Source: Cyanobacteria bacterium PR.3.49 | GTDB lineage: Bacteria > Cyanobacteriota > Vampirovibrionia > Obscuribacterales > Obscuribacteraceae | Length of the DNA stretch: 64,000 nt | Direction: 5' to 3' | Assembly (NCBI GenBank): GCA_013997645.1 | Contig: PNKB01000006.1 | Span: forward strand, 1 to 64,000 | Shown: positions 35,108-43,162 of the stretch, piece by piece | How positions within the stretch are numbered: position 1 is the stretch's first letter | How the letters are laid out: every line of letters begins with the position of its first letter | Notes under the pieces: model-generated | Seen by the model: the letters and a program-made list of their open reading frames with translations, nothing else | The model's database searches: none | What the model was told of the DNA's origin: nothing | Position numbers and translations under genes: made by a program

Positions 35108-35698
35108 ATGCAGAATGGCACGCCTTCGATTAGATTAGCCACCAATAATGATGCCGCCGCGGTGCTGGATATTTACGGTCCCTACTGCTCGAAATCGCCT
35201 GCCACATTTGAATTGCAGCCTCCGGAACTGGATGATATACGCAATCGCATCGAGAAAACCCTGACTCGATTTCCCTATTTGATTTATGAAGAAAATTCTG
35301 AGCCTGTTGCTTTTGCCTATGCCGGTCAGCATATGGAAAGAGCAGCATACAGATTTTCTGCCAACGTCTCGGTATACGTCAAAGAGGGTTTTCACGGGAC
35401 GGGAAAAGGCAAAGCACTCTACGGCATTCTCATTCCGCTCTTGCGCAAACAGGGATTTTGCAACGCCTTTGCCGGTATCACCATGCCGAATGCCGCCAGT
35501 GAAGCCCTGCATAAATCGCTGGGCTTTTATCAAACCGGACTATATAAAAATGTAGGCTACAAATTCCAGAAGTGGCACGACGTATCATGGTGGCAGCTGC
35601 CCTTGCGTCCCGATATCGATATTCCTGACGAACCAATTCCTATAAAACAAATGCTTGAGGATGCCGAATACAGCTTCCTCAAGCAAAAAATCCGATGA
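35108..35698 (+). CDS. GNAT acetyltransferase, phosphinothricin/PAT-like
   Basis: N-acetyltransferase of 196 residues resembling the phosphinothricin N-acetyltransferase group. It has IRLATNNDAAAVLDIYGPY at the start, FELQPPELDDIRNRIEK, AYAGQHMERAAYRFSANVSVYV, the acetyl-CoA loop HGTGKGKALYG and ALHKSLGFYQTGLYKNVGYKF. The GAGGA 10 bases before ATG 35108 decides this start over the GTG seven codons earlier. The natural substrate is unknown; members act on amino acids and related amines. Confidence 0.88.
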   Translation: MQNGTPSIRLATNNDAAAVLDIYGPYCSKSPATFELQPPELDDIRNRIEKTLTRFPYLIYEENSEPVAFAYAGQHMERAAYRFSANVSVYVKEGFHGTGKGKALYGILIPLLRKQGFCNAFAGITMPNAASEALHKSLGFYQTGLYKNVGYKFQKWHDVSWWQLPLRPDIDIPDEPIPIKQMLEDAEYSFLKQKIR

Positions 35699-35707
35699 TT
35701 GTTCCGT

Positions 35708-35854
35708 TTAGTGGTGAACGCAGCCGGGATAAATCCAGGGCGCATCGTAATTTGATGTCTGATGTTTGGGATCGAACATCCAATTAGGTGCAGTGGCAAC
35801 CAATACGCCCAACATTACGGCCATCCAAATGGTTCTAAGAGAAATCTTCTCCAT
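35708..35854 (-). CDS. small membrane or secreted protein, 48 aa (not in ORF track)
   Basis: I read a 48-residue ORF from ATG 35854 to TAA 35708: MEKISLRTIWMAVMLGVLVA starts it, DAPWIYPGCVHH ends it. A basic start and a hydrophobic core of about 12-15 residues look like a signal peptide or small membrane helix, leaving a 24-residue tail with one Cys and a His pair. GGGAG lies 6 bases before the ATG, and a 6-bp hairpin (GCTTCG-ATTG-CGAAGC, 35866-35881) sits just upstream of it. Function unknown. Confidence 0.6.
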   Translation of the reverse strand: MEKISLRTIWMAVMLGVLVATAPNWMFDPKHQTSNYDAPWIYPGCVHH

Positions 35855-36131
35855 AAGTCGCTCCCGCTTCGATTGCGAAGCTTCAGGACAACTGCCTACT
35901 CTTGGTTCATTCCACAGCCCGCAAAAGCTTAAACGACGCTAAGGAAAGTTGCAGTTGTCAGGAAAAGACCTGGCGCCACTCTCAAAGTTCCTGCCTCAAA
36001 ACGCACAAATATCTACCCTCTTGCGACAGGGGTAGGGTATTTTCAGCGAACCGGTTCAATGATGAAACACAAACCGGTTGGCAAATTTCGATCTGAAAAA
36101 TCTTCCCGAATGGAAATGAGAGAGAGGCTTG
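35855..36131. other. intergenic region with palindromes downstream of the hppA-GNAT unit
   Basis: Contains GAACCGGTTC (36048-36057) and AACCGGTT (36072-36079), two copies of the same palindrome 23 bp apart that can also pair with each other. It also holds a CTACCC/GGGTAG hairpin (36013-36035). On the minus strand these follow the GNAT gene and could act as its 3' end structure. Otherwise nothing coding is seen. Confidence 0.35.
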
Positions 36132-36572
36132 TCAAGCACCCCAAAGATTGGCAACAAGCTTTCCCTCTTTTGGCTTGAAGCCTCTTTTCTCAAGCGCTCC
36201 GGGCTGAGCGAATTGGGCTGCGCTTTGAGCGCATTCTATTAAGCGATAGTCCATCTTGCGCGCAAAATCCAAAACCATGTCGAGCAACTGGAGAAGACTC
36301 TCTTTCCGATTCTCATCCGGCTTCACATAGAGGCGTTTTATCTCGGCTGCATCGTCAGAAAGTTTTGTCACTCCGCCGAATCCGGCTACAGCACCATCAA
36401 CTTCCAGCACGAAAAAGCCACCGTCGCGGCCAAAATATGACCACTCTATGTTCTTCAAATCCGCATCGTCTCCATCCAGGTCGATTTCCTTGCCGATACT
36501 GGCTAAAGCATCTTTGGCAAGCGCACGAATGTGCGATTCGTCCTGTTTGTTGGCGATGCGGATCTGGCTCAT
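36132..36572 (-). CDS. GNAT-family acetyltransferase
   Basis: N-acetyltransferase fold of 146 residues: IRIANKQDESHIRALAKDAL at the start, GGFFVLEVDGAVAGFGGVTKLS, then AEIKRLYVKPDENRKESLLQLLD, where the acetyl-CoA loop lacks the usual Gly-x-Gly (it reads DENRKES). It ends ALEKRGFKPKEGK. It begins 7 bp after the hppA stop, so it should share its mRNA. Substrate unknown. Confidence 0.8.
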   Translation of the reverse strand: MSQIRIANKQDESHIRALAKDALASIGKEIDLDGDDADLKNIEWSYFGRDGGFFVLEVDGAVAGFGGVTKLSDDAAEIKRLYVKPDENRKESLLQLLDMVLDFARKMDYRLIECAQSAAQFAQPGALEKRGFKPKEGKLVANLWGA

Positions 36573-36579
36573 TTAGCCA

Positions 36580-38679
36580 CTATTGGACCAGGAATGAAAC
36601 CATAAGAAGAGCAACGATGTTCAAGATTTTGATCATCGGGTTGATAGCCGGACCGGCAGTGTCCTTGTAAGGATCGCCGACGGTATCGCCAGTGACTGCA
36701 GCTTTGTGAGCTTCAGAACCTTTGCCGCCGTGGTTGCCTTCTTCGATGTATTTCTTGGCGTTATCCCAGGCGCCACCGCCGGAAGTCATCGAGATAGCGA
36801 CGAAAAGACCGGTGACGATGCTGCCTACAAGCACTCCGCCCAGCAATTTTGCTGCAGCGTATTCACCGGGCATTGCGTCATTCAAAAAGCAAGCGCCCAG
36901 AACAGCGATAACTACGGGAGTGAGAACGGGCAAAAGAGAAGGCACAATCATTTGACGAATGGCTTCTTTGGTGACGATGTCTACGCAAGCGGCATAATCA
37001 GGCTTGGCAGTGCCATCCATGATGCCCGGACGCTCTTTGAATTGGCGACGGACTTCAGTAACGACCATTCCACCAGCTTGTCCAACTGCTTCCATAGCCA
37101 TTGCAGCAAACAAGAATGGAATTAAGCCGCCGAGGAACAAACCCGCCACGACGTACGGGTTGGACAGGTCAAAGGCGATAACTGGCGCTTCAGCTGCGGT
37201 TTTGCCTGCAGCGACTGCAGCATTTTGCAATGCCATGTTCAATTCTTCTGTATAAGAGCTGAAAAGAACCAGCGCTGCAAGACCGGCAGAACCGATAGCG
37301 TAACCCTTGGTGACGGCTTTAGTGGTATTACCAACGGCATCAAGCGGATCGGTAATTTCGCGAACTTCTTTAGGCAGCTCGGCCATTTCTGCAATACCGC
37401 CGGCGTTATCAGTGATCGGTCCATAAGAGTCGATCGCCACGATGATTCCGGCCATGGAGAGCATGGACATAGCCGCAAGAGCGACACCGAACACGCCGCA
37501 AAGTGCGAAGGAAACAACGATACCGATTACAATCGCGATTACCGGGAAAGCAGTTGCTTTGAGTGAAACTGCCAGTCCGGCAATGATGTTGGTTGCACTT
37601 CCTGTTTCAGAGGCTTTGGCAATGTACTTAACAGGAGCAAAAGATGTGGAAGTGTAGTATTCGGTGATAACAACAATCGCTCCGGTCACGACCAATCCGA
37701 CCATTGCTGCAGACCAGAGGCTGAGCGTGGTGTATTGCAGACCGGCCATGTACTTGTCGGTGACGAACCAGAAGGCAGCACCGGCAAGAATTGCCGACCA
37801 GACAAGACCGTTATAGAGAGCACCCATGATGTTGTTGTTCTTGCCCAGACGGACGAAGAAGCAACCGACAATAGAGGTGATGATCGAAGCACCGCCCAGG
37901 ATCAATGGGTAGTAGAGAATTTCTGCTCTGCCTGCGGCGATCTGTTCTTTGAATTGTTGTGAAGCCAGAAGCATGGTCGCAACGGCAGTCACTGCATATG
38001 TTTCGAAAAGGTCAGCGGCCATACCGGCGCAGTCGCCAACGTTGTCGCCGACGTTATCAGCGATAACCGCCGGGTTGCGCGGATCATCTTCCGGAATTCC
38101 GGCTTCGACTTTTCCTACCAGGTCGGCGCCTACGTCGGCAGCTTTAGTGTAGATGCCACCACCCAGTCTGGCGAATACTGAAACCAAGCTGGCTCCAAAT
38201 CCGAGTCCAACCAGAGCGTTTACATTTTTTGTCGCCATGTAGAAGCCGGCAACGCCGATAAGGCCGAGACCGACTACGAGAAGACCGGTCACCGAGCCGC
38301 CTTTGAAAGCGACATCCAGTGCTTTTGCCAGTCCGCCGCGGGCCGCCTCAGCGGTTCTGACGTTAGCCTTGACTGACACTTTCATGCCGAAGATACCGGC
38401 AAGAGAGCTCAGAGTCGCACCAACCGCAAAACCGGCAGCGGTCACCCAGCCATCTTTGGGGAGCAGCGAACCGATGATGATAAAGAGTCCGACGCCGACC
38501 AATGCAACCGACGTGTATTGGCGCTTCATAAATGCATTTGCACCCTGCTCGATTGCAAGAGCGATTTCTTGCATCCTTTCGTTTCCAGGGCTGAGACCGA
38601 GCACGTAACTTCCAACGACAATCACATAAAGAATTGCCGCTGCGCCACATCCTAGGACCGCGAGCAGGTTGACATCCAT
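36580..38679 (-). CDS. hppA: membrane-bound proton-translocating pyrophosphatase
   Basis: Hydrolyses pyrophosphate to pump ions across the inner membrane; about 16 helices, 699 residues. It has the pyrophosphate-binding sequence [23 protein letters not shown] followed by [14 protein letters not shown], and the C-terminal [31 protein letters not shown] carries K and T where K+-dependent enzymes have A and G, so it belongs to the K+-independent type (normally H+-pumping). The ORF track start is 56 codons upstream; I choose ATG 38679 with GGGAG about 11 bases before it, because the upstream part is not membrane-like. It is followed by a GNAT. Confidence 0.95.
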   Translation of the reverse strand: MDVNLLAVLGCGAAAILYVIVVGSYVLGLSPGNERMQEIALAIEQGANAFMKRQYTSVALVGVGLFIIIGSLLPKDGWVTAAGFAVGATLSSLAGIFGMKVSVKANVRTAEAARGGLAKALDVAFKGGSVTGLLVVGLGLIGVAGFYMATKNVNALVGLGFGASLVSVFARLGGGIYTKAADVGADLVGKVEAGIPEDDPRNPAVIADNVGDNVGDCAGMAADLFETYAVTAVATMLLASQQFKEQIAAGRAEILYYPLILGGASIITSIVGCFFVRLGKNNNIMGALYNGLVWSAILAGAAFWFVTDKYMAGLQYTTLSLWSAAMVGLVVTGAIVVITEYYTSTSFAPVKYIAKASETGSATNIIAGLAVSLKATAFPVIAIVIGIVVSFALCGVFGVALAAMSMLSMAGIIVAIDSYGPITDNAGGIAEMAELPKEVREITDPLDAVGNTTKAVTKGYAIGSAGLAALVLFSSYTEELNMALQNAAVAAGKTAAEAPVIAFDLSNPYVVAGLFLGGLIPFLFAAMAMEAVGQAGGMVVTEVRRQFKERPGIMDGTAKPDYAACVDIVTKEAIRQMIVPSLLPVLTPVVIAVLGACFLNDAMPGEYAAAKLLGGVLVGSIVTGLFVAISMTSGGGAWDNAKKYIEEGNHGGKGSEAHKAAVTGDTVGDPYKDTAGPAINPMIKILNIVALLMVSFLVQ

Positions 38680-39040
38680 TTTGGAAAACTCCCTTCGAAG
38701 TTGATTTGTTTGTAAAAAACGCGCTGAACTAGCAGACCGAGCTTCAACGGCAGGTTCGAAACGGTGGAATCTTGGCAACGAGTTTTGCTGGTAAGATTCG
38801 CATCCTGACTGGCAAGTCGCTGGGGGGGTAAGAGTCAGCGATTGCACTCGAAACTACGGAATTTAGATTAACAGGTAATGGGCAAACGTCGTCCCACATG
38901 AGGAAAGCTCAATTTTATTTGTGCCTCACATGTGGTGGCAGCCACATATCAAGCGAATATAAGATGCTGTTTTTTGCAACCTCTTTTACTGCTTGATGAC
39001 GTGTTATCATATCCACGCGGTTAATAGTTAAGGTGGTCTC
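38680..39040. other. divergent hppA/amidase intergenic region with long inverted repeat
   Basis: 361 bp without a gene. CCACATG-AGG (38894-38903) pairs with CCT-CA-CATGTGG (38924-38935), a 10-bp stem with a two-base bulge. A further CCACA at 38942 could compete for TGTGG. The repeat lies between the two start codons. No complete -35/-10 set was found for either gene. AAGGTGG precedes the amidase ATG. Confidence 0.4.
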
Positions 39041-40858
39041 ATGTCCTGGAAAACTGGTAATCATGCCTGTTTCCTGCTGTTATCCGCCCTTTTGACGCTC
39101 GCCCCTCCGAATGCTTTCGGCGAAAATCTGCAGACTCTCACAACCGTCGAACGCGTCGTTTCCGTGGTGCCTGATCTGGCAAGCGGATCCATAACTATCG
39201 CTACCAATTCCAAGCAACCTCTGCCCGCGCCGCTCATTCAATATCTGCCGGGTCCGGAGGGAAAAACCCTCATGGTTGCGGATTTCGAAGGCGTTTCTTA
39301 TCAGCTGGCTACGCATCTTTTGAAGCCTGAAAACGCTGCTCTTGATGCCTGGCGCCAAAACGGCATTCAAGAAATCCGCATCGGACAGTTCAGCTCGAAT
39401 CCTCCGACAATGCGCATCTCCATTGCATCCTTCAATGCAAAAGCGTTCCGGACATTGGCATTTCACGCGCGCCCCGGTGCATTGATAATGAAGTGGACGC
39501 CCGGTTATCCGACCAAGACGGCGGCCCTGCCGGCACCGGCAGACATGCAGGGTATGAGAGCAAAACCAGCTGAAGCAATGCCTATTGCCGCACCATTGGG
39601 AGTGGCACCATTGGCACCTGACTATAGAAACGCCAGCCAGTCCGTGGCCGCTTATGGCACCGCTCATGGTGCAAAGCCAAGCAAAGACATTGCCGTAAGA
39701 AGTTTGAAAAAGCCGGCAACAGCGCCGGAAATTCAAGTTCAGAAATTACCGGAGATTTTGCCGCATAAACTGGCAGAAAAAACGGCGGATATAAGCAAGT
39801 GGATCGCCAAAGAGTCAGGGCCTTCGGTTTCTCTAAAAAATAGAGACGACGCGTCCGTCTTATACAAATCCAGCCAGGAAGCTGCCGACGTGCAGCCGCC
39901 TTTTGAGACGAACGTATCGGTTGTGCTCAAGGATGCCGATCAATCGAGAGGCAGCGGGGCCGCCGATTTGTTTGTCAAAGCAGAGCAAAAACTGAACTAT
40001 AAAGTCTTCAGGCTGCACGAACCGGAAAGATATGTGATCGACTTCGACGGTCTGCCGGCGCTTGCCAACGCTTCTCTACCCTCGGTGCTGGATGCGGTGC
40101 TGATCAAAGGCTTACGCACGGGAACACCGGATGATACCGGGATGACCCACAGGCTTGTCCTGGATTTGAAAGACAGTACAGTCGATGTAGTCGATGAATT
40201 GAGCGACGACGGAAGCACGCTCAGCCTCAAGATTAGACCATCTTCGAGCGCTCCTCTGGCGGCGAGTTTAAAACCGGGTCTGGTGAAAGACAAACTGATT
40301 GTCCTTGATGCCGGGCACGGCGGCAGCGATCCCGGAGCGCAAAGAGCAGGAGTTTCTGAAAAAGATCTGACCCTGCAAATTACCAATCAGCTGAAAAAAC
40401 GGCTGATACAGATGGGAGCACGCGTTGTTATGACCCGCTCTGACGATACGTTTATCTCACTGGAAGAGCGTGTAAAAATCACCAACGAGAATCAGCCCGA
40501 CCTCTTTGTCAGCATTCATATAAATGCGCTGGAAAGCACCTCCAGCATCTATGGCATCGAAACTTACTATCAGACCGAGCAAAGCCGTCCTCTGGCAATG
40601 GCCATTCACCAGCAGCTCGTGCAAGGGCTGGGCGTGCCTGACCGCTCTGTCAGAAAAGCCCGTTTTTACGTGATTAATCACACGCCGGTGCCGGCCATAC
40701 TGGCTGAAGTCGGTTTCATATCCAATCCCCAGGAAAGAGACAATCTGGGTGCAGCCGATTACCAGGGCAAGATTGCCGATTCTGTATCGGCAGGTATCGT
40801 TCAATTTTTGACCGAAAAACAAGAACTGGCTGGCAAAACAGCCAAACCATCCATCTAG
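39041..40858 (+). CDS. amiC: AMIN-domain N-acetylmuramoyl-L-alanine amidase
   Basis: Periplasmic zinc amidase that cleaves the stem peptide from peptidoglycan, e.g. to split daughter cells. Signal peptide (CFLLLSALLTLAPPNAFG) to about residue 28; a first AMIN-like beta region (about 40-150); a Pro/Ala-rich linker; a second AMIN-like region (about 315-405, YKVFRLHEPERYVIDFDGL). Amidase_3 fills about 425-595 with LDAGHGGSDPGA (zinc His), LEERVKITN, SIHINA (zinc His) and ILAEVGFISN (catalytic Glu). The symbol is by family. Followed by murI. Confidence 0.9.
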   Translation: MSWKTGNHACFLLLSALLTLAPPNAFGENLQTLTTVERVVSVVPDLASGSITIATNSKQPLPAPLIQYLPGPEGKTLMVADFEGVSYQLATHLLKPENAALDAWRQNGIQEIRIGQFSSNPPTMRISIASFNAKAFRTLAFHARPGALIMKWTPGYPTKTAALPAPADMQGMRAKPAEAMPIAAPLGVAPLAPDYRNASQSVAAYGTAHGAKPSKDIAVRSLKKPATAPEIQVQKLPEILPHKLAEKTADISKWIAKESGPSVSLKNRDDASVLYKSSQEAADVQPPFETNVSVVLKDADQSRGSGAADLFVKAEQKLNYKVFRLHEPERYVIDFDGLPALANASLPSVLDAVLIKGLRTGTPDDTGMTHRLVLDLKDSTVDVVDELSDDGSTLSLKIRPSSSAPLAASLKPGLVKDKLIVLDAGHGGSDPGAQRAGVSEKDLTLQITNQLKKRLIQMGARVVMTRSDDTFISLEERVKITNENQPDLFVSIHINALESTSSIYGIETYYQTEQSRPLAMAIHQQLVQGLGVPDRSVRKARFYVINHTPVPAILAEVGFISNPQERDNLGAADYQGKIADSVSAGIVQFLTEKQELAGKTAKPSI

Positions 40859-41063
40859 AGGACAGGTAGTCAGGCGGAACTTTGCCCCCCGGACTCGGTC
40901 ACTTGGAAAGTTAAAGTGAATAAAACAAAAACATAAACTTGTGCCAACCATAGCTTCCAGGCTTTCGTTGAGAATCATAATGTTGGGTCGAAACTTGCCG
41001 CCTGGAAGTTTCAAAGGGATTCAGGGACTGGATTTGTCAGTTAACAAAAGCAACCAGCAAGAT

Positions 41064-41984
41064 ATGTCCGGGGACGCGATCACGAAAGGCGCCCGGATTG
41101 GTCTTTTTGATTCCGGCCTGGGTGGGTTATCAGTCCTGCGCCAACTGTCCACCCGATTGGGAGACAGCGCCCATTCCTTCGTCTACGTAGGAGACACGGC
41201 ACGCTGCCCTTATGGAGACCGCTCAGCCGGCGAGATTTCACATTTTGTAGCGCAAATAGTCGATTGGATATCCAATCAGACAGTCGATTCCATCGTCATC
41301 GCCTGCAATACCAGTGCGGCTGTGGCCGGCGACGAAGTGCGCAAGAACGTTAACGTCCCGGTTATCGATTTGATTGCGGTGACTGCCGACTATGTAGCGC
41401 GAAATTTCCAGCGCATCGGTGTGATTGCCACATCGACAACGGTCAAACGCAAAGCATTTTCCAAAGCCATCCACGAGAGAGATTCGCACAAGCATGTCAC
41501 TGAAATTGCCTGTCCCGATCTTGTCCCTCTCATCGAACGTGGCATGGGCGACACAAAAGAGATGGATGCAGCGCTGAAAAAATATTGCGACAAACTTTTG
41601 AAAGAGGAGGCCCAGGCCGTTATCCTGGGATGCACTCATTTTCCCTTTGTTGAAGCTGCTTTAAAACGATTGCTGCAGGATCGCATCCAACTGATTGATC
41701 CGGCCGTTCTTCTGGCCGATTCAATCGCGCAATCTATCGCATCGACATCCGGTACATACACAACAGCAAGCACACCAACAAGAATTGCCCGATCGCACAT
41801 ATATACAACCGGCGATCCATCACGCTTTCGCCAGACAGCTAAAATCTGCCTAGGTTATCCGCTCGACACCGTAAACGGTATTACAGTAGACGAGTTGACC
41901 ATGACTCAACCAGCCATTTCTCTGGTCGAACATGCAGTCAATTCAGGTACTGTGACTCCGAATATGGTGCCGGCCACTACATGA
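41064..41984 (+). CDS. murI: glutamate racemase
   Basis: Makes D-glutamate for peptidoglycan. It shows IGLFDSGLGGLSVLRQL, the first catalytic cysteine in VIACNTSAA, the second in ILGCTHFPF, and YVGDTARCPYGDRS. The conserved domain starts at ARIGLFDSG, so the ATG at 41064 gives a standard 306-residue protein. The ORF-track start at 40941 (GTG) and ATG at 40980 would add 41 or 28 residues and cannot be excluded. The stop overlaps the UDG start (ATGA), so the two are coupled. Confidence 0.93.
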   Translation: MSGDAITKGARIGLFDSGLGGLSVLRQLSTRLGDSAHSFVYVGDTARCPYGDRSAGEISHFVAQIVDWISNQTVDSIVIACNTSAAVAGDEVRKNVNVPVIDLIAVTADYVARNFQRIGVIATSTTVKRKAFSKAIHERDSHKHVTEIACPDLVPLIERGMGDTKEMDAALKKYCDKLLKEEAQAVILGCTHFPFVEAALKRLLQDRIQLIDPAVLLADSIAQSIASTSGTYTTASTPTRIARSHIYTTGDPSRFRQTAKICLGYPLDTVNGITVDELTMTQPAISLVEHAVNSGTVTPNMVPATT

Positions 41985-42601
41985 CCCAACAGCTTTCGCT
42001 CGACTCGTCCGCTCTTACAGTCATAACGTCACTGGAAGAAGCCGCTGCTGCAGCATCGGTCTGCCAGGCATGCTCACTTTGCAAAACGCGGCAGCAAGTT
42101 GTTTTTGCCGACGGTAATCCCAATGCCCGATTGATGATCGTAGGCGAAGGACCAGGTCAAAGAGAAGACGAATTGGGTCTGCCATTTGTTGGACGCGCGG
42201 GTCAACTATTAGACAAAATTCTTGCTTCCGTAAATATTGATCGACAAAAAGATACTTATATATGCAACATGGTGAAGTGCCGCCCCCCAGGCAACAGAGT
42301 TCCATCCAAAGATGAGATGGAGGCCTGCCGATCATTTCTTGAAGCTCAGATTGAATTTGTTAAACCAAAATTGATCGTATTGGCTGGATCGACCGCGGTG
42401 CAGGGCGTTTTGCAGGTTAAGGATCCAATCAGCCGTATTCGAGGCAAATGGTTTGACATCGCAAACGGTGCTAAAGTAATGCCCGTGTTTCACCCCTCCT
42501 ATCTCCTGAGAAACGAATCACGAGAGGTGGGAAGCCCCAAATGGCTGATGTGGCAAGACATCAAAGAAATACGCAGAGCGTTGGATGCCCTCGATAATTG
42601 A
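41981..42601 (+). CDS. family 4 uracil-DNA glycosylase (Fe-S type)
   Basis: Removes uracil from DNA. The 206 residues hold the four iron-sulphur cysteines (CQACSLC at the start gives C-x2-C; CRPPGNR and C-x14-C after it), motif 1 GEGPGQREDELGLPFVGRAGQLLD and motif 3 FHPSYLLRN. These are family 4 features, not Ung-type. It overlaps murI by 4 bp. Works in base excision repair. Confidence 0.92.
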   Translation: MTQQLSLDSSALTVITSLEEAAAAASVCQACSLCKTRQQVVFADGNPNARLMIVGEGPGQREDELGLPFVGRAGQLLDKILASVNIDRQKDTYICNMVKCRPPGNRVPSKDEMEACRSFLEAQIEFVKPKLIVLAGSTAVQGVLQVKDPISRIRGKWFDIANGAKVMPVFHPSYLLRNESREVGSPKWLMWQDIKEIRRALDALDN

Positions 42602-42747
42602 TCAAAATCGCCATCTTTCGAGCAAACTCGAAGTGAATAGTAAAAGCGATTATTTAAGAGCGTTCATATTTGTCGCCTCCTAAGCCGGTCGATTATCCCC
42701 AGTTTCTAAACACGTCAGGGCAAAGACCTCTAAGCAAAAGAGGAATC

Positions 42748-43050
42748 ATGGGAAAGAAAGCGGAAACATTTTACGGCGATTCACTGACGCACGAGTTGGT
42801 GGAAGCCGTCAATAACGATTTCGGACGAGCTGTCCTGCGCTTGCCAAATCAGGGGCGTGGAGAGGTGCGTGATGAGGTCTTCGTTTACTTTTCAGCCGTA
42901 GCCATGCAGCAGGTCAATGCAATGTCCACAAAACATGGCATTGAAGACACCGACGCATTGCACGAAATCTATCAACTGACCAGAGCCAATCTAATTCATG
43001 GCTTTCGCCTCGGCAAGGACATGAAGAACGGCACCTGGGAGCCCAGCTAA
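42748..43050 (+). CDS. small conserved-looking protein of unknown function
   Basis: Cytoplasmic protein of 100 residues, not recognised. It is mixed alpha/beta: HELVEAVNNDFGRAVLRLPNQGRG, then DEVFVYFSAVAMQQVNAM and an LHEIYQLTRANLIHGFRLGKDM helix. I start it at ATG 42748, which has AGAGGA four bases upstream; the ORF-track TTG at 42670 has none. The CCTCT at 42727 can pair with AGAGG (42739-42743) and cover that Shine-Dalgarno. It stands between the UDG and kinase genes. Confidence 0.55.
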   Translation: MGKKAETFYGDSLTHELVEAVNNDFGRAVLRLPNQGRGEVRDEVFVYFSAVAMQQVNAMSTKHGIEDTDALHEIYQLTRANLIHGFRLGKDMKNGTWEPS

Positions 43051-43090
43051 TTTCGATTATCGCTACTTAACCTCCAGCAACTGAGCGGTT

Positions 43091-43116
43091 TATAATCTTT
43101 TTGCACATTTGCAAAA
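43091..43116 (+). promoter_or_regulatory. candidate -10 element and hairpin before the zinc-ribbon kinase
   Basis: A perfect TATAAT (43091-43096) with a weak -35 is followed by a 7-bp hairpin TTTTGCA-CATT-TGCAAAA (43099-43116) at the predicted start site. It may be a promoter-operator for the kinase at 43163. Confidence 0.4.
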
Positions 43117-43162
43117 GAGGTTATGATCCAGGCAAGAAAGTGGCTATCTGCGAGGCATTGGG

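Noticed and set aside
39080-39736. 218-aa minus-strand ORF opposite the amidase
   Set aside because: Antisense to a well-supported signal-peptide and AMIN-like region; no domain pattern.
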